Assembly: GCA_910574715.1 (NCBI GenBank) | Contig: CAJTCH010000041.1 | Coordinates: forward strand, 1-46,903 | Direction: 5' to 3' | DNA length: 46,903 bases | Source: Lachnospiraceae bacterium | Lineage (GTDB): Bacteria; Bacillota; Clostridia; Lachnospirales; Lachnospiraceae | Part shown: positions 31,156 to 39,407 of the stretch, one piece after another | How the letters are laid out: the number at the start of each line of letters is the position of its first letter | How positions within the stretch are numbered: the first letter of the stretch is position 1 | Program-made: the position numbers and the translations under genes | Notes under the pieces: generated by a model | What the model was told of the DNA's origin: nothing | Databases searched by the model: none | The model's input: only the letters and a program-made list of their open reading frames with translations

Positions 31156-33288
31156 TCAAAATGCCCGTCCGGTAAATACAGCCACAGACCGGGGACGCAT
31201 GACAAATTCACCGTCAATGCGCACCTCGCTGCCTTCTTCATAGCAGTACCGGCCTTCCCAATCTCCATACGTGTTGACGCTTAGATGCCATGCAGCCATA
31301 TTCTCAAGATGCGGCAGTGTAATCTTCACATCCTCCCAGTGGGTATTCACGGATACATACACTAAATCGTCCTTCCCTTTTTCCTTGTCATATCCCGCAA
31401 AACCGATAGAAAAAGTCCGTGCATCTCTGGGCACGTTCAACACATCTGCCAAAGCACTATGAGCATGGATCGGTCCCATTCCGCAGACTGCATCCGGTAG
31501 TTTCCGGCGGATGATCGGATGTTTCTTTCGATAATCAATCATGAATCTGAAGAATTCGAACAATTCCCGGTTCTTCTCAAGATATCCCCAATCAAGCCAG
31601 GACACCTCATTGTCCTGACAATAACAGTTATTGTTGCCATACTGCGTATTCCCGAATTCATCCCCGGCAAAAAACATGGGCGTCCCCCTGCTGCACATAA
31701 GCACGGCACATGCATTGCGGATCATACGGTAACGAAGCTTAAGCACCTCCGGGTTGTCTGTCTCTCCCTCCGCACCGCAGTTCCAACTCCTGTTGTCATC
31801 CGACCCGTCTTTGTTGTTCCATCCATTCTTCTCATTATGCTTTACATTGTAGGAATATAGGTCATACAAGGTAAATCCGTCATGACAGGTCAGGAAATTC
31901 ACACAGGAATTATATCCTGCATAACTCTTCGAATCATCGGAAAATTCTTTGCCGTAGATATCTCCTGAACCGGCTATGCTCCACGCCGCATTCCAGGCTT
32001 CCCAATTCTCCCCTTTCAGAAACCCTCTGACCGAATCTCTGTATCTTCCGTTCCATTCCGCCCAACGCCTGCTTGCCGGGAAGCTGCCCACCTGGTACAT
32101 ACCGCCCGCATCCCACGCCTCGGCAATCAGTTTGACATTGCTTAATACCGGATCATAAGAGAGGCTTCGAAGAAGGGGCGGATTGTTCATCGGCGAACCG
32201 TCCTCATTTCTCCCCAGGATGCTCGCAAGATCGAACCGGAATCCATCCACCCGGTAGCTGACCGTCCAGTATCTTAAGCATTCCAGGATCAACAGTTTCA
32301 CAATGGGATGATTGCAGTTCAGCGTATTCCCGCATCCGCTGAAATTATAATAATTGCCGTCCGGCGTCAGCATATAGTATACCTTGTTATCCAAGCCCTT
32401 AAAACAGAATGACGGTCCGTTCTCATTGCCTTCCGCCGTATGGTTGAAGACCACATCCAGGATCACCTCGATCCCATTGTCATGAAGCGCTTTGATCAGC
32501 TCTTTCAACTCTCTTCCTTCGTGATTGTATTCCTCCGTCGCCGCATAACTGGTGTTGGGCGCGAAGAACCCGACCGGATTATAACCCCAGTAATCCAGAA
32601 GCCTCTGTCCGTCCACCTCACGCACATCCCGCATCTCGTCGAATTCAAAGATCGGCATCAGTTCCACCGCATTGACCCCCAGCTCTTTCAAATACGGTAT
32701 CTTCTCCATCAACCCTGCAAATGTCCCCCGGTGCTCCACGCCTGAGGACGGATGCCTGGTAAATCCCCTGACATGCAGTTCGTAGATGACCAGGTCGCAC
32801 ATCTCCCTGTTGGACTGCGGCATATCTCCCCAGTCGAACTTATCCTCTACCACTCTCGCATGGTAAGCGCCCACCTTCCGGTCGCCCCATCCGCGCCATC
32901 CCGCGATCGCCCTCGCGTAAGGATCCAGGATCACATTCTCCCGCTTGAACAGCAACCCCTTCTCCGGCTGATAAGGCCCGTCGATCCGGTATGCATACTC
33001 GAATTCATGGATATCCAGACCGAATACGATCATCGAGTACACATCCCCAATCTTGTACTCATCCGGAAACGGAAGCACTGCATACGGCTCCGCCTCTCCT
33101 CTGTGAAACAGGAGAAGCTCACAATAATTCCCATAATGTGTGTGAATTGTGAAATTCACCCCTCTTGGAAGCACTGTCACCCCATTGATATCGAACATTC
33201 CCGGCCGAACCGGGTATCCTGCGATCTCTCCCATTGGTTTAATGGCTATCGGATAATCCTTCGGCAGCTTGCTGCTGTATGCCTTCAT
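31156..33288 (-). CDS. glgX: Glycogen debranching enzyme / isoamylase-type GH13 (GlgX)
   Basis: The 710-aa protein hydrolyses alpha-1,6 branches of limit dextrin or glycogen in the cytoplasm. It has an N-terminal CBM48-like domain (GVNFTIHTHYGNYCELLLF), then GH13 regions: LDVVFNHTAEGN, GFRFDLASILGR with the nucleophile Asp, LIAEAWDAGG with the acid Glu, and FLTCHDGFTLYDL with the transition-state Asp. The ATG at 33288 follows GGAGGAACTGT; the frame extends seven codons further without a ribosome binding site. No other glycogen genes are adjacent. Confidence 0.9.
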   Translation of the reverse strand: MKAYSSKLPKDYPIAIKPMGEIAGYPVRPGMFDINGVTVLPRGVNFTIHTHYGNYCELLLFHRGEAEPYAVLPFPDEYKIGDVYSMIVFGLDIHEFEYAYRIDGPYQPEKGLLFKRENVILDPYARAIAGWRGWGDRKVGAYHARVVEDKFDWGDMPQSNREMCDLVIYELHVRGFTRHPSSGVEHRGTFAGLMEKIPYLKELGVNAVELMPIFEFDEMRDVREVDGQRLLDYWGYNPVGFFAPNTSYAATEEYNHEGRELKELIKALHDNGIEVILDVVFNHTAEGNENGPSFCFKGLDNKVYYMLTPDGNYYNFSGCGNTLNCNHPIVKLLILECLRYWTVSYRVDGFRFDLASILGRNEDGSPMNNPPLLRSLSYDPVLSNVKLIAEAWDAGGMYQVGSFPASRRWAEWNGRYRDSVRGFLKGENWEAWNAAWSIAGSGDIYGKEFSDDSKSYAGYNSCVNFLTCHDGFTLYDLYSYNVKHNEKNGWNNKDGSDDNRSWNCGAEGETDNPEVLKLRYRMIRNACAVLMCSRGTPMFFAGDEFGNTQYGNNNCYCQDNEVSWLDWGYLEKNRELFEFFRFMIDYRKKHPIIRRKLPDAVCGMGPIHAHSALADVLNVPRDARTFSIGFAGYDKEKGKDDLVYVSVNTHWEDVKITLPHLENMAAWHLSVNTYGDWEGRYCYEEGSEVRIDGEFVMRPRSVAVFTGRAF

Positions 33289-33348
33289 ACAGTTCCTCCT
33301 CTCTGACATAAAACGCCTTCACGTTCCTGTTTCTCGTCCACAAAGGAC

Positions 33349-33369
33349 TAGTACAGCATTGCTGTACTA
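33349..33369. promoter_or_regulatory. Palindromic operator-like site upstream of glgX
   Basis: A perfect palindrome with 9-bp arms TAGTACAGC/GCTGTACTA around a 3-bp centre, 60 bp upstream of the glgX start. It has no T-tract on either strand, so an operator is likelier than a terminator. The binding regulator is unknown. Confidence 0.45.
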
Positions 33370-33383
33370 ACATTTCAAGGTTC

Positions 33384-33416
33384 AAAAAAAGGGGCTATCT
33401 CCTATCTGATAGTCCC
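33384..33416 (-). terminator. Terminator of tRNA-Thr / pepF transcript
   Basis: The minus strand reads GGGACTATC, an 8-nt loop, GATAGCCCC and then TTTTTTT: a stem with one mismatch followed by a T-tract. It lies 6 bp after the tRNA. Confidence 0.85.
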
Positions 33417-33422
33417 TTATAA

Positions 33423-33494
33423 GCTGCCTAGCGGAATCGAACCGCCGACCTCCGCCTTACCAAGGCGACGCTCTACCGACTGAGCCAAGGCAGC
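33423..33494 (-). tRNA. tRNA-Thr(GGT)
   Basis: The 72-nt cloverleaf folds cleanly. The acceptor is GCTGCCT/AGGCAGC, the D-arm GCTC-AGTCGGTA-GAGC, the anticodon arm TCGCC-TTGGTAA-GGCGG with anticodon GGT, and the T-arm GGCGG-TTCGATT-CCGCT. The 3' CCA is not encoded. It is followed by a rho-independent terminator. Confidence 0.95.
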
Positions 33495-33576
33495 GCACAT
33501 ACGATATGCAACATTGATACTATACAATAACTTGGCCAGTCTTGTCAATAACTTTTTCCATTTTTTATGACAAAAG

Positions 33577-35283
33577 TTAACGTTTCTCTCCCGGAAGCAA
33601 TACTCCTTCTATATATTCCACCGCCCGTCTCACACTTCCATCCTCGAAAGGAACCGACAGGCCCGCATACTTCAATGTTTCCAGATAGCTCATACTGCCG
33701 CCGCATTTACACAATTTCAGATAATCCTCCCATGCCTTCTCATGGTCTTTGGCATTCTTCGCTGCGAACTCCATCGCCCCCACCGTCGTGAGGATATAGT
33801 TAATATAATAGAACGGATACAAGAATATATGCAGCTTATGATACCAGAATCCGCCCCGGTCAAAGAAATCATCGGCATCATACTTGCGCCACGGCATGTA
33901 TATTTCCTCAAGCTTCTTCCACTCCAATGTCCTCTCTCTTGGCGTGAGCTCCGGATTCCCATAACAGATATGCTGGAATTCGTCTACCGCCGTCCCAAAA
34001 GGTACCAGCATCAGCGCATCCTGCAGATGTGCGAACCGATACTTATCCGCCTGCTCCCCAAAGAACATCTCCGCATATTTATATGCAAACTGTTCCATAC
34101 TCATGGAGTGGATCTCAGAGATATCAGTGGCAGAAAAATAATAAGCAGAAAACGGCTGTTCCCGCATCGCCATATATCCTGCAAACGCATGGCCCATCTC
34201 ATGTGTCAGAACCTGTGCGTCAAAGGTCGTATGATTCAGACACGCGAACACAAAAGGAGCCAGATAATCCGGCAGAATCGTCATATATCCGGTAGATGCC
34301 TTTCCCGGCTTGTTCTTAAGATCCAGCAACTCATGCCCGATCATGAAATCCACGAACTCCCCTGTCTCCGGACTGATATCATGATACATCTTCTGCGCCT
34401 GGGATATCATGAAGTCCTCATCCCCCGCCGGAACCGCATTGCCGTCAGGGAAGACACGCTTCTCATCATATGCCATCAGGGTATCCACTCCCAGACGATT
34501 CCGCTGCATCTCATACAGCTTCGCACACAAAGGCACCGCATATTCCCGCACCTGCCTGCGGAAATATGCCACTTCCTCCTGTCCGTAATCTGTTCGCCCC
34601 TGCTGCATGTAGCCTACCGGGATAAAGTTCTCGTATCCCAGATTCTTCGCCATCTGCGTGCGGATCTTGATCAGCTCATCCCAGATCTCTTCCAGACGTT
34701 CCTCATGGCTGTGATAGAATGCAGCATATTCCCTGTAAGCAGCCGAACGCACTTCTCTGTCCTCATGCTCAAAGAACTTCTGAATCCCATACAGATTCCT
34801 TGTTTCTCCCTCAAAGGGAATCTCCGCCGCCGCCATGATCTTCTCATACTCACTGGTAAGAAGAGCTTCTTTCTGCATCAACGGAATATTCTCTTCGCAA
34901 AATGTCTTCTTCTCAAGCTCCATGGACACAAACATCTGACTGCCGTATTCCTCTTCAAGCTCTGCCCGAAACGCCGAATTCATGAATGACTCCTTAAGCG
35001 CAAGAAGCCCCGGCGTCACTTCCGGCATCTTCGCCCTCAGGAACGCATCTTCCTTCTCATAGAACTCATCCCTCGTATCTATGGTATGCCTGATCGATAC
35101 GATAGTAATCGCCGTCTCCATGTGCTTCGTGATCTCTTCCATCTCCATAAGACAAGCTTTCACCGCTTCATAGGACCTGGCTGTCTTCACCCGGTCTGTA
35201 AGCTCCTCTGCCTGTCCGCTGATCTTCTCAAAATCCGGTCTTCTATATTCCATCCCGGGAAATGTAAATTGCTTCTGTTCCAT
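33577..35283 (-). CDS. pepF: M3-family oligoendopeptidase (PepF type)
   Basis: The 568-aa cytoplasmic zinc metallopeptidase cleaves short peptides. The HExxH motif is in VLTHEMGHAFAGYM near residue 360, with the downstream Glu in ATDISEIHSMSMEQF, the usual M3 arrangement. Length is as expected for the M3 oligoendopeptidase group. AGGAG lies 11 bases before the ATG at 35283. It lies upstream of tRNA-Thr and may share its terminator. Confidence 0.9.
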   Translation of the reverse strand: MEQKQFTFPGMEYRRPDFEKISGQAEELTDRVKTARSYEAVKACLMEMEEITKHMETAITIVSIRHTIDTRDEFYEKEDAFLRAKMPEVTPGLLALKESFMNSAFRAELEEEYGSQMFVSMELEKKTFCEENIPLMQKEALLTSEYEKIMAAAEIPFEGETRNLYGIQKFFEHEDREVRSAAYREYAAFYHSHEERLEEIWDELIKIRTQMAKNLGYENFIPVGYMQQGRTDYGQEEVAYFRRQVREYAVPLCAKLYEMQRNRLGVDTLMAYDEKRVFPDGNAVPAGDEDFMISQAQKMYHDISPETGEFVDFMIGHELLDLKNKPGKASTGYMTILPDYLAPFVFACLNHTTFDAQVLTHEMGHAFAGYMAMREQPFSAYYFSATDISEIHSMSMEQFAYKYAEMFFGEQADKYRFAHLQDALMLVPFGTAVDEFQHICYGNPELTPRERTLEWKKLEEIYMPWRKYDADDFFDRGGFWYHKLHIFLYPFYYINYILTTVGAMEFAAKNAKDHEKAWEDYLKLCKCGGSMSYLETLKYAGLSVPFEDGSVRRAVEYIEGVLLPGEKR

Positions 35284-35578
35284 AATTCTTTCTACTCCTT
35301 CCCCTTTCTTCCATAAGTATAACAGATATCTGACCGCACGGCAGTAATTATTCCTGATTCCCAGAACTTCTTTTCTTGATCTCTTCCCTTACCTCATCCA
35401 TTGTCTTCCCGGATCCACATGGAAGGACTTAACCAAATCAGATATAAATGCGCGCCGCCTGCAGCTTCACATTTATCCCGGCAGCCTGAAAGGCTGCTTT
35501 CCCGTCCGCACGGACGCTGTCATGGCAGAAAGCGGTTTTATCTCTTACTCAAATACTGCCCCTGATATGGCGGACTAG

Positions 35579-35728
35579 ATCATCTTGGAGATATCAGAAC
35601 AGAAACTTAATGCCTGTCACCTATGCACACATAAGCTATTTCATACATTGGGTGACAGCCTTACATTGATCGGTACGGACCCAGCAGGGAAAAAGACCAT
35701 TCTTATCGAAAACGGGGAGGTATTATGA
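35579..35728 (+). pseudogene. Possible C-terminal remnant of an unidentified gene
   Basis: Forty-nine sense codons on the plus strand after an in-frame TAG, ending LGDSLTLIGTDPAGKKTILIENGEVL-stop, with a protein-like composition and no plausible start. The stop lies inside the hairpin repeat. I do not recognise the family. It could be chance. Confidence 0.2.
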
Positions 35729-35764
35729 CACTTGTCATAATACCTCCCCGCGTCAAGTCAAATT
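35702..35764 (-). repeat. 63-bp hairpin repeat, copy 1; terminator of hipBA
   Basis: Contains a perfect 17-bp-arm palindrome (35714-35749) with a 2-nt centre. On the minus strand it is followed by GTTTTCG, consistent with an intrinsic terminator 30 bp after hipA. The whole 63 bp, including the flanks CTTATCGAAAAC and GTCAAGTCAAATT, is homologous to 37488-37550 in the same orientation. Confidence 0.8.
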
Positions 35765-35780
35765 ATACAACAGCATAAAC

Positions 35781-37052
35781 TCATTTTTTGCAGCAACCCT
35801 TGATTGCCATTTCGAATGCGGTCTCCATGTATCTACAGGCGTTTCGTGATAATCTATTTTTTTCTGCAATCCGTTCCCAATTTTTACTCACTATCTCCAT
35901 TATCTTCCTACTTTCTTTTTCTGCCTCTTCTGTATTTATGCCAAAATATTGTGCCACACTTCTTACAAGATCTATAGAAATTCTATTATCATCCAAATCT
36001 ACATTCAGTGATAATGACTCTCCGTATGGAACCGGATTCACATCATAAATGGGTGATAATTTCCACCCTTTTTCTGTTAAAATGAATCCGTGGTTTCTTA
36101 AATGATCATCCGTATTCGATACTGACATACCAAATACAATTCTTCTCCATAACTCCTTTAAATCTTTCTCTGGCTCCGCTCCACTAGACTTGATAAATGA
36201 AACTAAATCCAAATAACTGGAACCATCCTCCCCTGATGCTCCATCTGTTTTCCCAAGCAAAGTCATCGCTGATGAAAAATGAATTCTCCTTTCACCATCT
36301 CTATCGAATCTTTTCACCAAAAAAGTAGAACCGTTTTTTGAAAAGGTTTCTAGCCTTGATTCCGGTACATCCAATTCACACAATTTTGCCAGATCATGTA
36401 CTACCTTTTCCCATGCTCCCGAATTATATTCATCGTACTTTGACGGAAATTTTGCAATCCAAAGATTCCCTTTCTCATCCTGTACAGTCGCTTTTGGTCT
36501 GGCACCGCCCAGAGAGGATCCTGGTGCCAGAATCTGCCTCAGCCACTTTGTTTCCGTACCGCTCTCATCATGTTCAAATCCCCAGCAGGCAGATTCCAAT
36601 GTTCGCAAAGTTGTCCACGGAGGTGTTGCTAATTCCTGATCATCTGACAAATACAAGCCATTTCTTTCGGTTTTAAACCTTAATGCTCCCATACGAGCTT
36701 TGTCGTACACGCCTAACAAATAGTCGCTTTCTCCTAGCTTTCTCGGTTTTCGCTCTTCCCTTTTCGCCAGTACAGCTTCCCTTCTTCTCATCAAAAGTCT
36801 CCCCCATCTATCTGGGCAAGAATCAGCAAAGATACCAAACATTCTTTTATCCATAGGCACAAAATGTCTCCCGCTATATAAATCCAAATCTGGATCAAGA
36901 AAAAATTTAGATGTCTCAGCGGTTAACCATTGAGTATCATACTCGAATGAGAACTGTTCTTTTCCTCTAATATGTGAGACATATAATCTACCAAGTAGCG
37001 CTGGTACGTCAGTACTCCAATTCTCATATACATAGATTACTTTTTCTTCCAT
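35781..37052 (-). CDS. hipA: HipA-family serine/threonine kinase toxin
   Basis: The 423-aa protein has the HipA N-terminal subdomain (VPALLGRLYVSHIRGKEQFSFEYDTQWL) and the kinase core. The latter includes the LAPGSSLGGARPKA P-loop-like segment, WIAKFPS with the ATP-contacting lysine, VSNTDDHLRNHGFIL (catalytic loop) and LSPIYDVNPVP (DxN metal site). HipA kinases phosphorylate aminoacyl-tRNA synthetases such as GltX and induce dormancy. The start overlaps the hipB stop by one base (TAATG), so translation is coupled. All key residues appear intact. It is longer in the N-terminal region than compact HipT kinases. Confidence 0.9.
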   Translation of the reverse strand: MEEKVIYVYENWSTDVPALLGRLYVSHIRGKEQFSFEYDTQWLTAETSKFFLDPDLDLYSGRHFVPMDKRMFGIFADSCPDRWGRLLMRRREAVLAKREERKPRKLGESDYLLGVYDKARMGALRFKTERNGLYLSDDQELATPPWTTLRTLESACWGFEHDESGTETKWLRQILAPGSSLGGARPKATVQDEKGNLWIAKFPSKYDEYNSGAWEKVVHDLAKLCELDVPESRLETFSKNGSTFLVKRFDRDGERRIHFSSAMTLLGKTDGASGEDGSSYLDLVSFIKSSGAEPEKDLKELWRRIVFGMSVSNTDDHLRNHGFILTEKGWKLSPIYDVNPVPYGESLSLNVDLDDNRISIDLVRSVAQYFGINTEEAEKESRKIMEIVSKNWERIAEKNRLSRNACRYMETAFEMAIKGCCKK

Positions 37053-37378
37053 TACGACCTTCTTCTTTCCTTTGGCGCACGTTTCCTGGTTATTAATTCT
37101 AAATCCTGCAATTTTCTCCCCAATTCATCATCCTTTGCAATCAACAGCAGATCTTGATCCATATTATTTAACGCATGCAATACTGCCGCATACATTCCGA
37201 TTGCCACAGTAGGGGAACCTTTCTCGATTGACCATAATGTTGCCCGGCTGATTCCTGCACGTTCTGCAACCAATTCTGTGGATAATTTTCTACGGAGTCT
37301 GGCCAATTTAATCTGTTCACCCATCTGTTCAAGGATATCCTGCGTTTTTGGCAATATAACTGCCGTTCTTTTTCCCAT
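37052..37378 (-). CDS. hipB: HipB-type Xre-family antitoxin
   Basis: The 108-aa protein has a Cro/C1 helix-turn-helix at about 25-80 (MGEQIKLARLRRKLSTELVAERAGISRATLWSIEKGSPTVAIGMYAAVLHALN). It has a basic C-terminal tail of the type that reaches into HipA. The ATG at 37378 is preceded by GGGAGG; the frame to 37414 has no ribosome binding site. It would neutralise HipA and repress its own promoter just upstream. Confidence 0.9.
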   Translation of the reverse strand: MGKRTAVILPKTQDILEQMGEQIKLARLRRKLSTELVAERAGISRATLWSIEKGSPTVAIGMYAAVLHALNNMDQDLLLIAKDDELGRKLQDLELITRKRAPKERRRS

Positions 37379-37403
37379 CCATCTTACCTCCCAATAATAT
37401 ATA

Positions 37404-37432
37404 ATAGTAAACATTATTTATTATTCTGTCAA
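37404..37432 (-). promoter_or_regulatory. hipBA promoter
   Basis: TTGACA at 37432-37427 (minus strand), a 17-bp spacer, and TACTAT at 37409-37404, about 26 bases before the hipB ATG. The surroundings are AT-rich with TATTATT/AATAATA repeats that could be the HipB operator. Confidence 0.6.
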
Positions 37433-37487
37433 TTATTTTATACATTATCATCAAATTGTTTCAAATCCAGTAAGGCAAAAAACTGTT

Positions 37488-37550
37488 CTTAACGAAAACG
37501 GGGATGTTTTTTGACATCTGTCATAGAACATCCCCGCATCAAGCCAAATT
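37488..37550 (-). repeat. 63-bp hairpin repeat, copy 2; terminator of the sigH operon
   Basis: Homologous to 35702-35764 and in the same orientation. Its hairpin GGGGATGTT.../...AACATCCCC (37500-37535) has a few mismatches, and on the minus strand it is followed by GTTTTCG. It begins 11 bp after the sigH stop and so serves as that operon's terminator. Confidence 0.8.
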
Positions 37551-37561
37551 GATCCAACTTC

Positions 37562-38188
37562 TTACTTCTCCGCCTTCAATATCTTCTCCGTCTTCCCTTT
37601 AATGCGCTGCAGTGCATTATCGACCGTCTTCGGGCTCTTATCCAGCAGACGGGCGATCGTCTTATAATCCGTCCCCAGAAGATGCAGATAGAGAACCCTG
37701 TTCTCCAGATCGCTCAGGCTCTCCCCAAGCTTGATCTCCAGCAATTCTGCATATTCCCGGCTGACCAGCAGTTCCTCCGGATTGCTCTCATGCCCTGCCG
37801 CCATCGTCTCCATAAGCGGCTCCTGCTCTTCACTCGTCTCATAGAGCGATATATAGAAATTCAACGGACTGTGCTTCTTCCTTTTGGACGCCTCGATGGC
37901 TGAATACATCTGCCTTGTAATGCAGAGTCTCGCAAAACTGTAAAAGGACGTCTCCTGCCGCACATCATAATCCTGGACTGCCTTAAAAAGGCCGATCATA
38001 CCCTCCTGGATCAGGTCGTCATTCTCCCCTCCAAGCAGATACATGGCATTGGCCTCTTTGCGCACCAGATTCTTATATTTTTCCATGATGTAATCAATGA
38101 TATTCTTATCACCCTGACGCAGCTTCCCGATCAACTGCTCGTCCGTCATCTGCTCATAATCCGCCATATATTGCTCCTGCCTGCTCAT
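37562..38188 (-). CDS. sigH: RNA polymerase sigma-H factor (sigma-30)
   Basis: The 208-aa sigma-70-family factor has region 2 (LVRKEANAMYLLGGENDDLIQEGMIGLFKAVQDYD...FYSFARLCITRQMYSAI) and region 4 (LSDLENRVLYLHLLGTDYKTIARLLDKSPKTVDNALQRIKGK), matching SigH/Spo0H. SigH drives transition-state and early sporulation genes. Its start overlaps rlmB by four bases. It is the last gene of the T-box-controlled cysE operon, a position it also has in many Clostridia and Bacilli. Confidence 0.95.
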   Translation of the reverse strand: MSRQEQYMADYEQMTDEQLIGKLRQGDKNIIDYIMEKYKNLVRKEANAMYLLGGENDDLIQEGMIGLFKAVQDYDVRQETSFYSFARLCITRQMYSAIEASKRKKHSPLNFYISLYETSEEQEPLMETMAAGHESNPEELLVSREYAELLEIKLGESLSDLENRVLYLHLLGTDYKTIARLLDKSPKTVDNALQRIKGKTEKILKAEK

Positions 38189-38943
38189 TTCGACAATCTC
38201 TGTCTCACGATCTCATATGCCAGCACTCCCGCCGCCACCGACGCATTCAGGGAGTCTATGTCTCCCCTCATCGGTATACCGGCTATAAAGTCACAGTTCT
38301 CCTTCACCAGACGGCTCACGCCTTCGCCTTCACTGCCAATGACCAATCCCATCGGCCCGGTCAGATTCAGGCGGTACATCTGCTCTCCGTCCATATCGGC
38401 GCACACGAACCACATTCCCTTCTTCTTAAGTTCTTCCATGGTCTTGGTAAGGTTCGTCACCTTCGCCACCGGCGTATAGTTAATCGCTCCGGCGGATGCC
38501 TTCGCCACCGTCGCCGTAAGCCCTGCCGCCCGTCTCTTGGGGATGATCACACCGTGGGCGCCCGCCAGATTGGCAGTACGGATGATCGCTCCCAGATTAT
38601 GCGGATCTTCGATATTATCCAGAAGGATCAGGAACGGATCCTCCCCCTTAGCGCCGGCGGCCTGGAGCATATCCTCCACCTCGGCATAGGCATACGCCGC
38701 CGCATAGGCGATCACCCCCTGATGCTTTCCTGTCTCGGAAATCTGTGACAAACGCTCCTTCGCCACAAATTGTATCAGGGTATCCTGCTTCTTTGCTTCC
38801 CGCACAATACTCCTGACAGGTCCATCCTGACATCCGTCCAGCACCAGCAATTTATCAATCGTTTTTCCGGCGCGGAATGCCTCTAACACCGCATTCCGCC
38901 CTTCTATGAGATTTTCATTTCTTTCCCGCTCTTTATCCTGCAT
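38185..38943 (-). CDS. rlmB: 23S rRNA 2'-O-methyltransferase RlmB (TrmH/SpoU family)
   Basis: The 252-aa protein has the N-terminal substrate-binding domain (NLIEGRNAVLEAFRAGKTIDKLLVL) and the SPOUT knot: LLDNIEDPHNLGAIIRTANLAGAHGVIIPKRRAAGLT, GLVIGSEGEGVSRLVKENCD and the final IPMRGDIDSLNASVAAGVLAYEIVRQR. It methylates a G in the 23S peptidyl-transferase region. I take the ATG at 38943 with GGAGAG upstream; frames to 38958 or 39039 are possible but longer than the family. Confidence 0.9.
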   Translation of the reverse strand: MQDKERERNENLIEGRNAVLEAFRAGKTIDKLLVLDGCQDGPVRSIVREAKKQDTLIQFVAKERLSQISETGKHQGVIAYAAAYAYAEVEDMLQAAGAKGEDPFLILLDNIEDPHNLGAIIRTANLAGAHGVIIPKRRAAGLTATVAKASAGAINYTPVAKVTNLTKTMEELKKKGMWFVCADMDGEQMYRLNLTGPMGLVIGSEGEGVSRLVKENCDFIAGIPMRGDIDSLNASVAAGVLAYEIVRQRLSK

Positions 38944-38990
38944 TCTGTTTCTCTCCATTTTCTCTGACAAACATCGACCGAAACTGCAGC

Positions 38991-39407
38991 TTATAACGCT
39001 TCCAGCCCCGTCTTGATCAGTTCCATCATCCTCTTCCAATCATTTTTCAGATACAGATATCCCAATAATGCTTCGAATCCGGTCGCCTTATGATAATCGG
39101 AAATCGACTGGTTCTTGGCCGGAGACGCGCTCTTTGCGTTCCTTCCCCGCTTGTACACCGCATGCTCTTCTTCTGACAATTGGTCGTTCAGAGCAGTGAT
39201 CATACGTGCCTGGGCAGAAGCCTGTACCATGGTGATCGTCTCCTTATGGAGCTTCTGCACCTGCTGATTCCCTTTATTCACCACCAGTGTACGGATGATC
39301 AGGTCATAGACGGCATCTCCGATATACGCCAGAGTAAGAGGCGAATACTCCTTGATATTCACCTTCCGCATCTCGAATATCTCCTCCATGCTTACGCTCT
39401 CTTCCAT
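38991..39407 (-). CDS. mrnC: Mini-ribonuclease III
   Basis: The 138-aa RNase III catalytic domain lacks a dsRNA-binding domain. It has SPLTLAYIGDAVYDLIIRTLVV (signature with the metal Asp) and KATGFEALLGYLYL with the Glu. It matures 23S rRNA ends. It starts within the last 16 bp of cysS, and this cysS-mrnC-rlmB order is widely conserved in Firmicutes. Confidence 0.95.
   Translation of the reverse strand: MEESVSMEEIFEMRKVNIKEYSPLTLAYIGDAVYDLIIRTLVVNKGNQQVQKLHKETITMVQASAQARMITALNDQLSEEEHAVYKRGRNAKSASPAKNQSISDYHKATGFEALLGYLYLKNDWKRMMELIKTGLEAL

Larger units (their letters stand above)
35284..35780. other. Non-coding region with gene debris between pepF and hipA
   Basis: I see no intact gene in this 497-bp stretch. 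It contains a short plus-strand open remnant (35579-35728), a minus-strand C-terminal-looking tail around 35370-35420 (MDEVREEIKKRSSGNQE then stop) with stops upstream, and the 63-bp hairpin repeat at 35702-35764. The mix of fragments suggests past insertion and deletion. Confidence 0.5.

Noticed and set aside
33742..34989. 415-codon plus-strand open frame opposite pepF
   Set aside because: It is the antisense of a strongly conserved peptidase gene; composition (His/Arg/Leu-rich) is that of a shadow frame.
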